From the NCBI RefSeq assembly GCF_014646295.1, contig NZ_BMNE01000002.1:1055440-1119439 (forward strand): 64,000 bases of DNA. The letters are read 5' to 3'. Source of the DNA: Nocardia rhizosphaerihabitans. Lineage in GTDB: Bacteria > Actinomycetota > Actinomycetes > Mycobacteriales > Mycobacteriaceae. This document shows positions 8,146 through 17,800 of the stretch, piece by piece; the stretch's first letter is position 1; each line of letters opens with the position of its first letter. Below the pieces are notes generated by a model. It worked only from the letters and a program-made list of their open reading frames with translations, had not been told where the DNA came from and searched no databases. The translations under genes were made by a program, and so were the position numbers.

Positions 8146-9888
8146 TCAATGCTGTAGAGGGAGGAACTCGACGATGGTGCCGTCGGTGGCATCGGGAGGG
8201 ACGATGACCAGGCCGTCGCGGTCGATCAGGCCGGCGAGGTGGGCGGTGCGGACGGAGGTGTCGCCGGTGTAGCCGCCTTCGGGAGCGTGGCGGGCGGGGG
8301 TGATTCGCTGGATGGGGCCTGCGATGTCGGCGGCGTTGTGCAGGGGGCCGCGGAGGGAGCGGGGTGGGGGTGCTGCGGTGCGGCCCGCGACTATCGAAGG
8401 GGTGAGGGCCAGGAGGACAGCTATGGCGGCGAAGGGGTTGCCGGGGAGGCCGAGAATGGTTGGGCCGGTGGGGAGTTCGGCCACGACGGTGGAACCGCCT
8501 GGGCGCATGGACAATCGGGGGACCACGATGCGGGCCTCGGCGCGGGCGATCGCGGTGCGGAGCTGGTCGGCTGCGCCGCCGCCGGTGGCGCCGACGACGA
8601 CCAGGAGGTCGAAACCCGCGGTGGCGGTGAGCATGTCGTCGAAGCCGTGGGCGGTGTCGCGCAGGTGCACGCGGTCGACGACGTGGACGCCGAGGCCGGC
8701 GAGGATGTCGGGGAGTACCGGGCCGATGGAGTCGCGGGTCTGGCCGGTTTGCAGGGGGCCGGTGCTGCGGATCTCGTCGCCGGTCATCACGACGCGGGCG
8801 CGGACAGGGCCGCGGACCAGGCCGGAGGTGACCTCTACCGAGGCGGCCGCGGAGCGGAGCGCGGTGGTGACTCGGGTGCCCGCGGGGGCGAGGAGGTCGC
8901 CGACCATCTGATCCTCGCCGCGTCGGCGGATGTCGCCGCGGAGCGGGGTGTCCGGCAGGCGGGTGAGTTCGTCGCCGGTGATCGCGGCGAACTCGTCGCG
9001 CAGGACCGAGGTGGTGCCGTCGGGGACGTGGGCGCCGGTGGCGATCCGGACGGCCTCGCCGGGCAGCAGGCCGACCGGTCGGGCGCCGCCGGCGAAACCG
9101 ATGTCGCGGCGCAGCTGCCAGGGCCCGTCGTCGCCGCACACGGCGTAGCCGTCCATCGCGGACACGTCGAAGCGGGGTAGTGCGCCCGCGGTGACGATCG
9201 GTGCGGCGAGCGCGGCGCCGCCGACCTCGTCCAGATGGGCCTCGTAGGCGACCAGCGGGGTCAGGTCGGTGACGAGGCGCGCTCGGGCTTCGGTGAGGTC
9301 GAGCCGGGTCGTCGTGGCGGCCAGCGTCTCGCGGGCGCGGCGGACCTCTTCCTCGGTGTCGCAGTCGCCGGTGCCGGGCAGTTCGACCGAGGTCGTCTCG
9401 GTGGGCACGATCGCCTTCATCGGCTGGTTCACCAGCGAGTCGAGCCCGGCCAGCGCGGCCGCGAGGGCGGAGCGGCGCCAGACGCCGACGAGATACTGGG
9501 GACGTCCGGAACCGTCGATCGCGAAGACCGCGTCGGTGGTGGATTCGGCTGCCCGGCGCAGCAATTCGCGCACGGTGTCGGCGGTGAGGAACGGCATGTC
9601 CGCGGCGAGCACCACGATCCAGGGGGACGGATCGGGTCCGAGCGCGCTCAGGCCGGTGCCGATCGCCGCGACCGGACCCGAACCCGGCGGCACCTCACGG
9701 ACCTGCTGAATCCGGGCAGCCAGCTCAGGCCGATGCGGCCCGACCACCACGATCTCGCCGCACTCGCGCACCGAGTCCAGCGCCGCGTCGAGCATCGACC
9801 GGCCGCCGATCACGATCGCGGGCTTGTCGACCCCGCCCATCCGGCTGGCTCGCCCGCCCGCGAGCACGATGGCGTCGGCGGCGGTCAT
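8146..9888 (-). CDS. MobA-MoeA fusion, molybdenum cofactor synthesis
   Basis: Bifunctional 580-aa protein. Residues 1 to about 190 are a MobA-like nucleotidyltransferase (LAGGRASRMGGVDKP, and LAADMPFL with the catalytic-site Asp), which would add GMP to Mo-molybdopterin. Residues about 200-580 are MoeA, the molybdate-inserting enzyme (FDVSAMDGYAV, VMTGDEI, LPGNPFAAI). The MoeA glycine motif reads GATGGGAADQL rather than the usual GGVSxGxxD form but keeps its Asp. Fusing these steps would channel the cofactor from insertion to dinucleotide formation. No other Mo-cofactor genes are in the window. Confidence 0.92.
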   Translation of the reverse strand: MTAADAIVLAGGRASRMGGVDKPAIVIGGRSMLDAALDSVRECGEIVVVGPHRPELAARIQQVREVPPGSGPVAAIGTGLSALGPDPSPWIVVLAADMPFLTADTVRELLRRAAESTTDAVFAIDGSGRPQYLVGVWRRSALAAALAGLDSLVNQPMKAIVPTETTSVELPGTGDCDTEEEVRRARETLAATTTRLDLTEARARLVTDLTPLVAYEAHLDEVGGAALAAPIVTAGALPRFDVSAMDGYAVCGDDGPWQLRRDIGFAGGARPVGLLPGEAVRIATGAHVPDGTTSVLRDEFAAITGDELTRLPDTPLRGDIRRRGEDQMVGDLLAPAGTRVTTALRSAAASVEVTSGLVRGPVRARVVMTGDEIRSTGPLQTGQTRDSIGPVLPDILAGLGVHVVDRVHLRDTAHGFDDMLTATAGFDLLVVVGATGGGAADQLRTAIARAEARIVVPRLSMRPGGSTVVAELPTGPTILGLPGNPFAAIAVLLALTPSIVAGRTAAPPPRSLRGPLHNAADIAGPIQRITPARHAPEGGYTGDTSVRTAHLAGLIDRDGLVIVPPDATDGTIVEFLPLQH

Positions 9889-9959
9889 CGGTTGATTCGG
9901 CGTTGGGGGATCGGCACGAATGTCATGCTAGCGGGGCATGACGTCGATGCTCGAGCGCG

Positions 9960-10250
9960 TCACAGCCTCGCCGTGCGGAGGTCCACCCTGCCGTCGGTGA
10001 TCGGGACGCCTTCTTCGGCGAGAAGGCGAAGTTGGCGGGCGGCCAGATGGGGCGACGGGCGGCCGGAGGCGCCGATGACCCGATGCCAGGGGAGGTCGGC
10101 GGAATCGGTGCGCATGATCCAGCCGACGGTGCGGGGTGAGGACAGACCTGCCGCGTGGGCGATGTCGCCGTAGGTGGCGACGCGGCCGGGCGGGATCGCG
10201 GCGACCAGCGCGCGAACCCGTTCGACCTGTTCCTCCGTGGTGACCGCCAT
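9960..10250 (-). CDS. Alkyltransferase-like protein (ATL)
   Basis: A 96-aa homologue of the DNA-binding domain of O6-alkylguanine-DNA alkyltransferase. The active-site motif reads LPWHRVI, with Trp where true alkyltransferases have the acceptor Cys (PCHRV). ATL proteins bind O6-alkylguanine and hand it to nucleotide excision repair instead of repairing it directly. The N-terminal part VRALVAAIPPGRVATYGDIA is typical. It lies 3 bp after the hydrolase gene, in the same direction, and is probably co-transcribed with it. Confidence 0.92.
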   Translation of the reverse strand: MAVTTEEQVERVRALVAAIPPGRVATYGDIAHAAGLSSPRTVGWIMRTDSADLPWHRVIGASGRPSPHLAARQLRLLAEEGVPITDGRVDLRTARL

Positions 10251-10253
10251 CGC

Positions 10254-11045
10254 CTACAGGGCTGCGGCGATCAGAGCGGCGGCTTCGGCGGGTCGGGCCT
10301 GGGCGACCATGTGATCGCAATCCCAGACCTCGACGGTGAGCCGGTCGCCGAGGTGAGCGGACAGCGCGGCAAGGAATTCGCCGGTGACGTACGGCGGCTG
10401 CACCTTGGCCGCCCGCACGAGCACGGTCGGCAGATCGGCGGGCGGCAGTACGAACGGGCGCGCCAGCTGACCCCAGTAGGAGGTGATCGCCGGCTGGAAG
10501 ATCCGCCAGCCGACCCGGCCGCCTTCGGTGGGCACCAGGTGCTCGGCGAGCTCGCGCTCCAGGACCGCCGGGTCGACCTCGTCGGGACTCCAGGCGCTGT
10601 GCTGCTTGTCCGACCTGGCCTCGGCGATGTCGGTGTAGTCGGGGGAGGCCAGGTTGGCGAGCGCGACCTGTTCGATCAGCTTGGGATCGATACCGATCGC
10701 GGGATCGAGCAGGACCAGCGCGCGCACCAGGTCGGGATGGCGCCGGGCGAGGTGGATGCCTGCCGCGCCACCGAAGGAGTGTCCGGCGACGACGACCGGG
10801 CCGTCGGTCTCGGTGCGCAGCAGCGAGGCGAGGTCGTCGACGATCGTCTCGAAATCCCACGGTGGCAGCGAGCTGGATCGGCCGTGTCCGCGCAGGTCGG
10901 GGGCGATGATTCGGGCCTGGGGGAGGTGTTCGGTGGCGAGGGTTTCCCACCGGTTGCCGTGGCCGGTGAGACCGTGCAGGGCGAGGACGACGGGGGCGTC
11001 GGCGGGGCCGAAACGATGCACATGAAGCGAGGACACGACAGCCAT
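10254..11045 (-). CDS. Alpha/beta hydrolase (LipV-like)
   Basis: A 263-aa serine hydrolase: HGLTGHG oxyanion region, nucleophile elbow GHSFGG (Ser near residue 98), and a C-terminal DCDHMV with the catalytic His. The ATG at 11045 gives MAVVSSLHVHRFG, whereas upstream in-frame codons run into the divergent adnA gene. Gene order matches the mycobacterial lipV-ATL pair beside adnAB. Substrate unknown, probably an ester. Confidence 0.88.
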   Translation of the reverse strand: MAVVSSLHVHRFGPADAPVVLALHGLTGHGNRWETLATEHLPQARIIAPDLRGHGRSSSLPPWDFETIVDDLASLLRTETDGPVVVAGHSFGGAAGIHLARRHPDLVRALVLLDPAIGIDPKLIEQVALANLASPDYTDIAEARSDKQHSAWSPDEVDPAVLERELAEHLVPTEGGRVGWRIFQPAITSYWGQLARPFVLPPADLPTVLVRAAKVQPPYVTGEFLAALSAHLGDRLTVEVWDCDHMVAQARPAEAAALIAAAL

Positions 11046-11100
11046 TCTGGCCGGTCGCGCACCGTCGCGCAGCGTGTCTGCCCGGCAGGGGGGTGCTGGC

Positions 11101-14100
11101 GTGTCGTACTGGTCTGTTGCAATAGCCGACGTGGTGCGATCGGATAGCTCGGTGCGACTCGTGCGCCGGACGACGCCGGCGCCCCGGCCGCGGGCCTGGG
11201 GCGCCGCTGTTCGCGCGCTGTTCGCCGAGCAGGCCCAGCCCGCGCCGCCACGTCCCGGCTGGCTGCCATGGCAGGTCCTCGGCGGGCCCGGCACCGGGAA
11301 GACCGCCCTGCTCGTCGACCTGGTGACCGCGCGGATCACCGACGGCGCCGACCCCGCATCGATCCTGGTCCTGACCCACACCAAGCAGGCCGCCGCCGCG
11401 CTGCGTGACGCGATCACCGCCCAGCTCGGTCCGGGCGCCGGTGGCATTCCCGGCGCCAGCAGGGAACCGATGGTGCGGACGCTGCACTCCTACGCGTTCT
11501 CGGTGCTGCGCCGCCACGCCGACCTGCACGGCAACCCGCCGCCGCGGCTGCTCACCGGCGCCGAACAGGACGCCGTGCTGCGCGAGATGCTGCGCGGCGA
11601 CCTCGCCGACATCGAGGCGGGCGCGCGCGGTCTGTGGCCACCGCGGCTGCAACCCGCGCTGGCGCTGGGCGGATTCGCCGAACAACTCCGCGACCTGATG
11701 CTGCGGGCCACCGAACGCGGGCTCGGCCCCGAAGATCTGATGGCGCTGGGGCGCGAGCACGACAACGACGCCTGGGTGGCGGCCGGCCGGTTCTTCCAGC
11801 GCTATGAAGAGGCGTCGATGCTGCGCTGGTCGGTCGGTGTCGCGGCGCCGGAGGCGACAGCGCCAGCCCTCGACGCCGCCGAGCTGGTCGGCGCCGCCCT
11901 CGACGCGCTGGCCGGTGACCGGAACCTGCTCGCCGCCGAACGTGACCGGACCCGCTATCTGCTAGTCGACGACGCCCAGCATCTCGACCCGCAGGCCGCG
12001 ACCCTGGTGCGCGCCATCGGCAGTGGTAGCGCGAGCACGGTGATCACGGGTGACCCAGATCAGAGTGTGTTCACCTTCCGTGGCGCCGATTCGCGGTTCC
12101 TTGTCGACATCGACACGGTGCCGCAGCGGCGAATCATCTTGCGGCACAACCATCGCAGTGGTGCGCCGATCCGCCTCGCCACCGCTCGGATCGCGGCGCG
12201 GTTGCCGGGTAGTGCGCGTCATCGGGTGCTGCCAGGGCAGGAGACACAACCTGCCACGCCCGCCGACTTCGAAGGCGCGGAACCGGATTCGGCAAACAGT
12301 GGTGAAATGCCGGAGCTGTTCGCGCACGGCGGTCCGGATCTCGAGGACCAGAGCGGTGCGACCGAGGTCGGCGAGTCGAGCGTGCGGGTGCGCGTGCTGT
12401 CGACAGCGGCGAAGGAGGCCGCGCTCATTGCCGACCATCTGCGGCGGGCGCACCTGACCGACGGGATTCCGTGGTCGTCGATGGCGGTGATCGTGCGGTC
12501 GGTGCCGCTGTCGCTCGCGCCGTTGCGGCGGGCGTTGCTGGCGGCGGGGGTGCCGGTGCGCAGGCCCGCGGTGGCCGAGCCGCTCGCGCGCAGGCGCGGT
12601 GCGGCGTGGATGGTGCTGGCGCTGCGGGTATTGCTGGCGGGTGATCCGTCGCGGCCGGGGTCGCGGCGGGCGATCGATGCCATGTTCTCGCCGGAGGACG
12701 CGATGGATCTGCTGGCCGGGCCGCTCGGTGGCGCCGATCAGATCGCGCTGCGCCGGTTGCGCCGTGGTGTCAGACGCACGGTCCTCGACCTGGAACGCAC
12801 CGGGGCGCTGGCCGCCGCCGACCCGTACGCCGACGCGGCCGACCAATTCCTGCTGTGGGGCGAGGCGCCGCCACCGCCGCCGGAAATGCCTGAGCCGGAA
12901 CCGAATCCGATCGATGACGAATGGTCGCCGCCGGAGCCCGACCCCGAGGACCCGCTGCGCCCGGAACCCGAACCGGACTGGGACATCGCCGAACGCCTGC
13001 CCGACGACATCGACATCCTCGACGCCGAAACCCTGCCCGCCGCACCGCCGGTCGACAGGGGTCCGCCACGGCCGGAACCGGAACCGCCCGCCGTACCGCT
13101 GATCGACCAGTCCTCGGCGGAAGTGCTGCGCGACCTGATCGTCGGCATCGGCGAGGAACGTCTGCTCGACGGACTCACCGAGGTGGAAGCCGCGCCGCTG
13201 CAGCGAGTGCTGCGCGCCGTGCGCAAGGCCAGGGAGACCCAGGCCAGGGGACAGGGCCTCGAAGACGTGCTGTGGACACTGTGGACCAGCTCGCGGCTGG
13301 AACGACGCTGGTTCCGCCAGTCCCGCCGGGGTGGGGCCGCGGGCATGCAGGCCGACCGCGACCTCGACGCTGCCGTCGAATTGTTCGACGCCGCAGCCGC
13401 TTACGTCGACCGGCTGCCCAAGGCCAGCATCGAGGGCTTCGTCGAATACCTGCTGCACCAGCAGATTCCGCAGCAGGGCAGGCCGCTGACCGCCGAGGGT
13501 GAAGCGGTGTCGCTGCTCAGCGCGCACGCGGCGGCCGGGCGGGAATGGGATGTGGTCGCGGTCGCCGCTGTCCAGGAGGGCATCTGGCCCAACCCGCGCG
13601 CCAGGGGCACCCTGTTGCACACCGAGGACCTCGTCGACCTGGTCGCCGGTGTGGATCCCGGCGCGACGACGAGCCGGGCCGCGCCGATCCTCGCCGAGGA
13701 ACGCAGGTTGCTGCTGGTCGCGTGCAGCAGGGCGCGGCGCTCGCTGCTGGTCACGGCCGTCGAATCCGCTGCCGGGGACCAGGATCTCGTGCCATCGCGG
13801 TTCCTCACCGAACTGCTCGGCGACGACGACACCGGCGAACCCGGCGCACTGCCCGTCGCCGATCCCGGTCGCGCGCTGGTGATGCACGCCCTCGTCGCCG
13901 AATTACGCGGCGTCGTCTGCGATCCCACCACCGCACCCGACCGGCGCGACCGGGCCGCCCATCAGCTCGCCCGGCTCGCCGACGCCGGTGTCCCCGGCAC
14001 CGACCCCGGCGACTGGTACGGCACCGCCGAACTCAGTTCCGACCGGGAACTGTGGGACGACGACGATTCCCCGATCGGGCTGTCCCCGTCGACGGTCGAA

Positions 14101-14868
14101 CTGCTGCGCACCTGCCCACTGCGCTGGGCACTGGAACGCCACGGCGGTACCGACGGCGACAACCCGCACGCCGTCAAAGGCAACCTCGTCCACACGCTGG
14201 TGCAGGCGCTGGCCGGAGAGGTTCCGGAGGCGCAGGTCCGGGCCGCGCTCGACCAGGCGTGGAAGACGGTCGACCCGGCCACCGGCTGGCATTCCCGGCA
14301 GGAACTGCGCCGCACCGAGGCGATGCTGGAGACCTTCCTCGCCTGGGTGCGCACCACCCGCGGCGAACTCACCCAGGCCGGGGTCGAGGTGCCGGTGGAC
14401 TGCGTGCTGCCCGCGCGGGCGGACGACGAACGCGCCGTGCGGATCCGCGGCCGCATCGACCGGCTGGAACGGGATGCGCAGGGCCGGTTCGTGATCGTCG
14501 ACGTGAAAACCGGCAAGACACCGGTCAGCGCCAAAGCTGTCGCCGACCATGCCCAGCTGGCCACCTACCAGGTCGCGGCCGCCCACGGCGCGCTCGACGA
14601 GGAAGAGGCCGATTCGCCCGTCGCCGATCCCGGTGGCGCGCGGCTGGTCTATGTCGCCAAGCCGCACAACAAGACCGGCGCCACCGAACGCGCCCAGACC
14701 GCCCTGGACGCCGAAGGTCTCGAGACCTGGCGCGACACGATCCACGACGCCGCCGCCGCCACGCGCGGGCCCGGATACCTGGCCGTGCGCAACGACGGGT
14801 GCAGGCACTGTCCCGTCGCGGGCAGCTGCCCGGTGCAGGACACCGGACGGCAGGTGACCGACGAGTGA
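11101..14868 (+). CDS. adnA: AdnA, helicase-nuclease subunit of DSB resection complex
   Basis: UvrD/RecB-type motor plus RecB-type nuclease, 1255 aa; with AdnB it resects double-strand ends. Walker A GGPGTGKT is near residue 61. The nuclease centre VIVDVKTGK is near residue 1130. Four cysteines suited to an AddB-type iron-sulfur cluster are present (LLRTCPLRW near residue 1004, and CRHCPVAGSC near the C-terminus). Start uncertain: GTG codons at 11074, 11101 and 11131 are in frame, and 11101 was chosen because AGGGGGG lies seven bases upstream. Unusual are a Pro/Glu/Asp-rich insert (about residues 590-670) and a second low-complexity insert near residues 385-425. The stop overlaps adnB. Confidence 0.9.
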   Translation: MSYWSVAIADVVRSDSSVRLVRRTTPAPRPRAWGAAVRALFAEQAQPAPPRPGWLPWQVLGGPGTGKTALLVDLVTARITDGADPASILVLTHTKQAAAALRDAITAQLGPGAGGIPGASREPMVRTLHSYAFSVLRRHADLHGNPPPRLLTGAEQDAVLREMLRGDLADIEAGARGLWPPRLQPALALGGFAEQLRDLMLRATERGLGPEDLMALGREHDNDAWVAAGRFFQRYEEASMLRWSVGVAAPEATAPALDAAELVGAALDALAGDRNLLAAERDRTRYLLVDDAQHLDPQAATLVRAIGSGSASTVITGDPDQSVFTFRGADSRFLVDIDTVPQRRIILRHNHRSGAPIRLATARIAARLPGSARHRVLPGQETQPATPADFEGAEPDSANSGEMPELFAHGGPDLEDQSGATEVGESSVRVRVLSTAAKEAALIADHLRRAHLTDGIPWSSMAVIVRSVPLSLAPLRRALLAAGVPVRRPAVAEPLARRRGAAWMVLALRVLLAGDPSRPGSRRAIDAMFSPEDAMDLLAGPLGGADQIALRRLRRGVRRTVLDLERTGALAAADPYADAADQFLLWGEAPPPPPEMPEPEPNPIDDEWSPPEPDPEDPLRPEPEPDWDIAERLPDDIDILDAETLPAAPPVDRGPPRPEPEPPAVPLIDQSSAEVLRDLIVGIGEERLLDGLTEVEAAPLQRVLRAVRKARETQARGQGLEDVLWTLWTSSRLERRWFRQSRRGGAAGMQADRDLDAAVELFDAAAAYVDRLPKASIEGFVEYLLHQQIPQQGRPLTAEGEAVSLLSAHAAAGREWDVVAVAAVQEGIWPNPRARGTLLHTEDLVDLVAGVDPGATTSRAAPILAEERRLLLVACSRARRSLLVTAVESAAGDQDLVPSRFLTELLGDDDTGEPGALPVADPGRALVMHALVAELRGVVCDPTTAPDRRDRAAHQLARLADAGVPGTDPGDWYGTAELSSDRELWDDDDSPIGLSPSTVELLRTCPLRWALERHGGTDGDNPHAVKGNLVHTLVQALAGEVPEAQVRAALDQAWKTVDPATGWHSRQELRRTEAMLETFLAWVRTTRGELTQAGVEVPVDCVLPARADDERAVRIRGRIDRLERDAQGRFVIVDVKTGKTPVSAKAVADHAQLATYQVAAAHGALDEEEADSPVADPGGARLVYVAKPHNKTGATERAQTALDAEGLETWRDTIHDAAAATRGPGYLAVRNDGCRHCPVAGSCPVQDTGRQVTDE

Positions 14869-17800
14869 GCGGCGTGCGCGTCACCCCGCAACGGCTGGCC
14901 GACGCGCTCGGCCTGCCGCCACCGACCGCCGAACAGGCGGCCGTCATCGCCGCGCCGCCGGGACCGACGCTGGTCGTGGCGGGCGCAGGCGCGGGCAAGA
15001 CCGAGACGATGGCCGCGCGCGTGGTGTGGATGGTGGCCAATCAGCTGGTGGCACCCGACGAGGTACTCGGCCTCACCTTCACCCGAAAAGCCGCCCAGCA
15101 GTTGACCTCCCGCATCCGCACCCGGCTCGCGCGGCTGGCCGGTGCGCCGCTGGTGCGCGAGATCGACCCGACCGGTGCGCTGCGCACGCTGATCTCCGGC
15201 GCCGAACCCGAGATCAGCACCTATCACTCGTACGCGGGCAGACTGCTCACCGCGCACGGTCTGCTGCTGCCGGTCGAGCCGTCGGCCGCGCTGCTCACCC
15301 AGACCCAGCTGTGGCAGCTCGCGCACGAGGTCGTGCGGTCCTGGGACGGCGACCTCGACACCGACCGCACGCCGGTCTCGGTGACCGAGGCGGTCCTCGC
15401 GCTGTCCGGGCAACTCGCCGAGCATCTCGTGGAGCCGGAGCAGCTGGCCGAGGCGCATGCCGAGCTGGAGAAGCTGGTCTACACCCTGCCCGCCGGTCCG
15501 CGTCAGCGCGGCGGGCCGAGCAAGGCGCTGACCGCTGTCGTGGACGCGCAACGGGAGCGCGTGGAGCTGCTACCGCTGGTCCGCCAACTCGCCGAGGCCC
15601 TGAATCGCCGTGGCGCACTCGATTTCGGCTCGCAGATGTCCCTGGCAGCGCAACTGGCCGTCGACCATCCGGAGGTCGCCGCCGCCGAACGCGCCCGGTT
15701 CAAACTGGTCCTGCTCGACGAATACCAGGACACCGGCCACGCCCAGCGGGTGCTGCTGTCGGCCCTGTTCGGCAATGCCGAGGCCGTGCGACAAGACCGC
15801 CCCCGCCCGGTGCGCGTGCGTGGTCGTGCGCCTACCGCCCAGACGCCGGACGCCGACACGTTGTGGGGCCCAGCGGATCACCTGGACTCGGCGGAATCCG
15901 GCCAGCTCACCGGAGTTCGCGGCGACGACCGGGATGGCGGGCGCGCCCACGGTGCTGTCGACGGCGACTTCGGCCGCGCACACGAAGGCGGCATGGTGGG
16001 GCGCGGGGTCGGCGCGGTCTCGGACGAGCAGCCACATGGCAGCAAGGTCGGACCAGGCGCTGGGCAATTGGATGCAGGCACGAGCGAACCGGCGGAAGCT
16101 GCGTCGGGTGGTGACACCCTCGCCGTGACAGCGGTGGGTGACCCGATGCAGTCGATCTACGGCTGGCGTGGTGCCTCGGCAGCCAACCTCCCTCGCTTTG
16201 CGACCGATTTCCCCACGGCACCGGGTGTTCCCGCGCCGATCCTGCCGCTGCTGACCAGTTGGCGAAACCCGCCGGAGGCACTCGCGCTGGCGAACCTGGT
16301 CGCCGATCCGCTGCGACTGCGGGCCAAGGCCGCGGGTGGGGCGACGGTGGACGCGTTGCGGGCCAAACCGGAGGCGCATCCGGGGACTGTGGAGCTGGCG
16401 CTCACCGAAACCGTTGCCCAGGAACGAGACTGGATCGCCGAGCGGATCGCGCGGGAATGGGCGGCGGCACGGGAAGCCGAGCAGCCGCCGCCGACGTCGG
16501 CGGTGCTGATCCGGCGTAATGCGGATGCGGCACCGATCGCGGAGGCCTTGCGTGAACAAGGGCTCCCGGTCGAAATCGTCGGCCTCGGTGGACTACTGGC
16601 GACACCGGAGGTCGCCGATATCGTCGCGACCCTCCGGTTGATCGCCGAACCCGGCACCGGCAGCGCCGCGATCCGCATCCTCACCGGTGCGCGCTGGCGG
16701 CTCGGTGTCGCCGATCTGGCCGCACTGGCCCGGCGCGCGCGGATGCTGTCGATCGGCAGCCTGTCCGGCGACGCGTCCAACGCCATCACCGACGCGGCCG
16801 GACTGGCGACGGCACTGCGTGAGGTCGCACCGGAGCCCACCGAGCAGGCGGGACTGGCGGACGCCATCGCCGATCCCGGTGCGCCGGACCAGTATTCGGA
16901 AGCGGGGTTCGCCCGCATCATCGCCCTGGGCGAGGAGCTGGCCGCACTGCGCGAACGCAGCGGTCAGCCGCTGGTCGAACTCGTCGCCGACGTCGAACGC
17001 ACCATCGGCGTCGGCGTGGAAACCCAGGCCAGACGCGCCATCGCCGGCGGTGGCGCCGGCCGCGAGCACCTCGACGCCTTCGCCGAGGTGGTCGCGGGTT
17101 ACGCGGCCGACTCGCGGGCCTCGCTGAGTGGCCTGCTGGCCTTCTTCACCGCCGCCGAATCGGTCGAAAACGGTTTGGAGCCTGGTGAAGTGGAGGTCGC
17201 GCGCGATCGCGTGCAGGTGCTCACCGTGCATGCGGCCAAGGGCTTGGAGTGGGAGGTCGTCGCGGTACCGCATGTGAGCGCGTCGGTGTTCCCGTCGACG
17301 ACCGCGCTGAGCACCTGGCTCGGCGCGCTCACCGAACTGCCCACCTCCCTGCGCGGCGACCGCGCCCAGCCCGACGCGTCCGAGGGCGTGCCGGTCCTCG
17401 ACCTGAGCCGGGTGGGGGATCGGTCCGAACTCGAGCACGCCATCGCCGCGCACAAGGAGGCGCTCAAGAGCCGCCGGCTCGACGAGGAACGCAGGCTGTT
17501 CTACGTGGCTCTCACCAGAACCGAACGGGTGCTACTGGTCTCGGCCTACTACTGGCCCGAGACCGGCACCGCGCAGAAGGGCCCCTCGGAGTTCCTGCTC
17601 GAACTCAAGCAGGCCAACGAGGACCCGGACAGCGCGGCCTTCGGCGTCGCCACCATCGCCCGCTGGGACGACCAGCCGCCGCCCGACGCCGTCAACCCGT
17701 TCGCCGACAATCCGCCCACCGCCCAGTGGCCGCGCGACCCGCTCGGCGGTCGCCGCGACCCGATCGAACAGGGCGCCGCGCTCGTCCGCGAGGCCCTGGA

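Noticed and set aside
14649..15551. Minus-strand ORFs across adnA/adnB
   Set aside because: They span two genes whose motifs are complete on the plus strand; antisense shadows of GC-rich codons.
15780..16125. A frameshift or pseudogene in adnB
   Set aside because: The reading frame is continuous through the inserted segment and every motif before and after it is intact.
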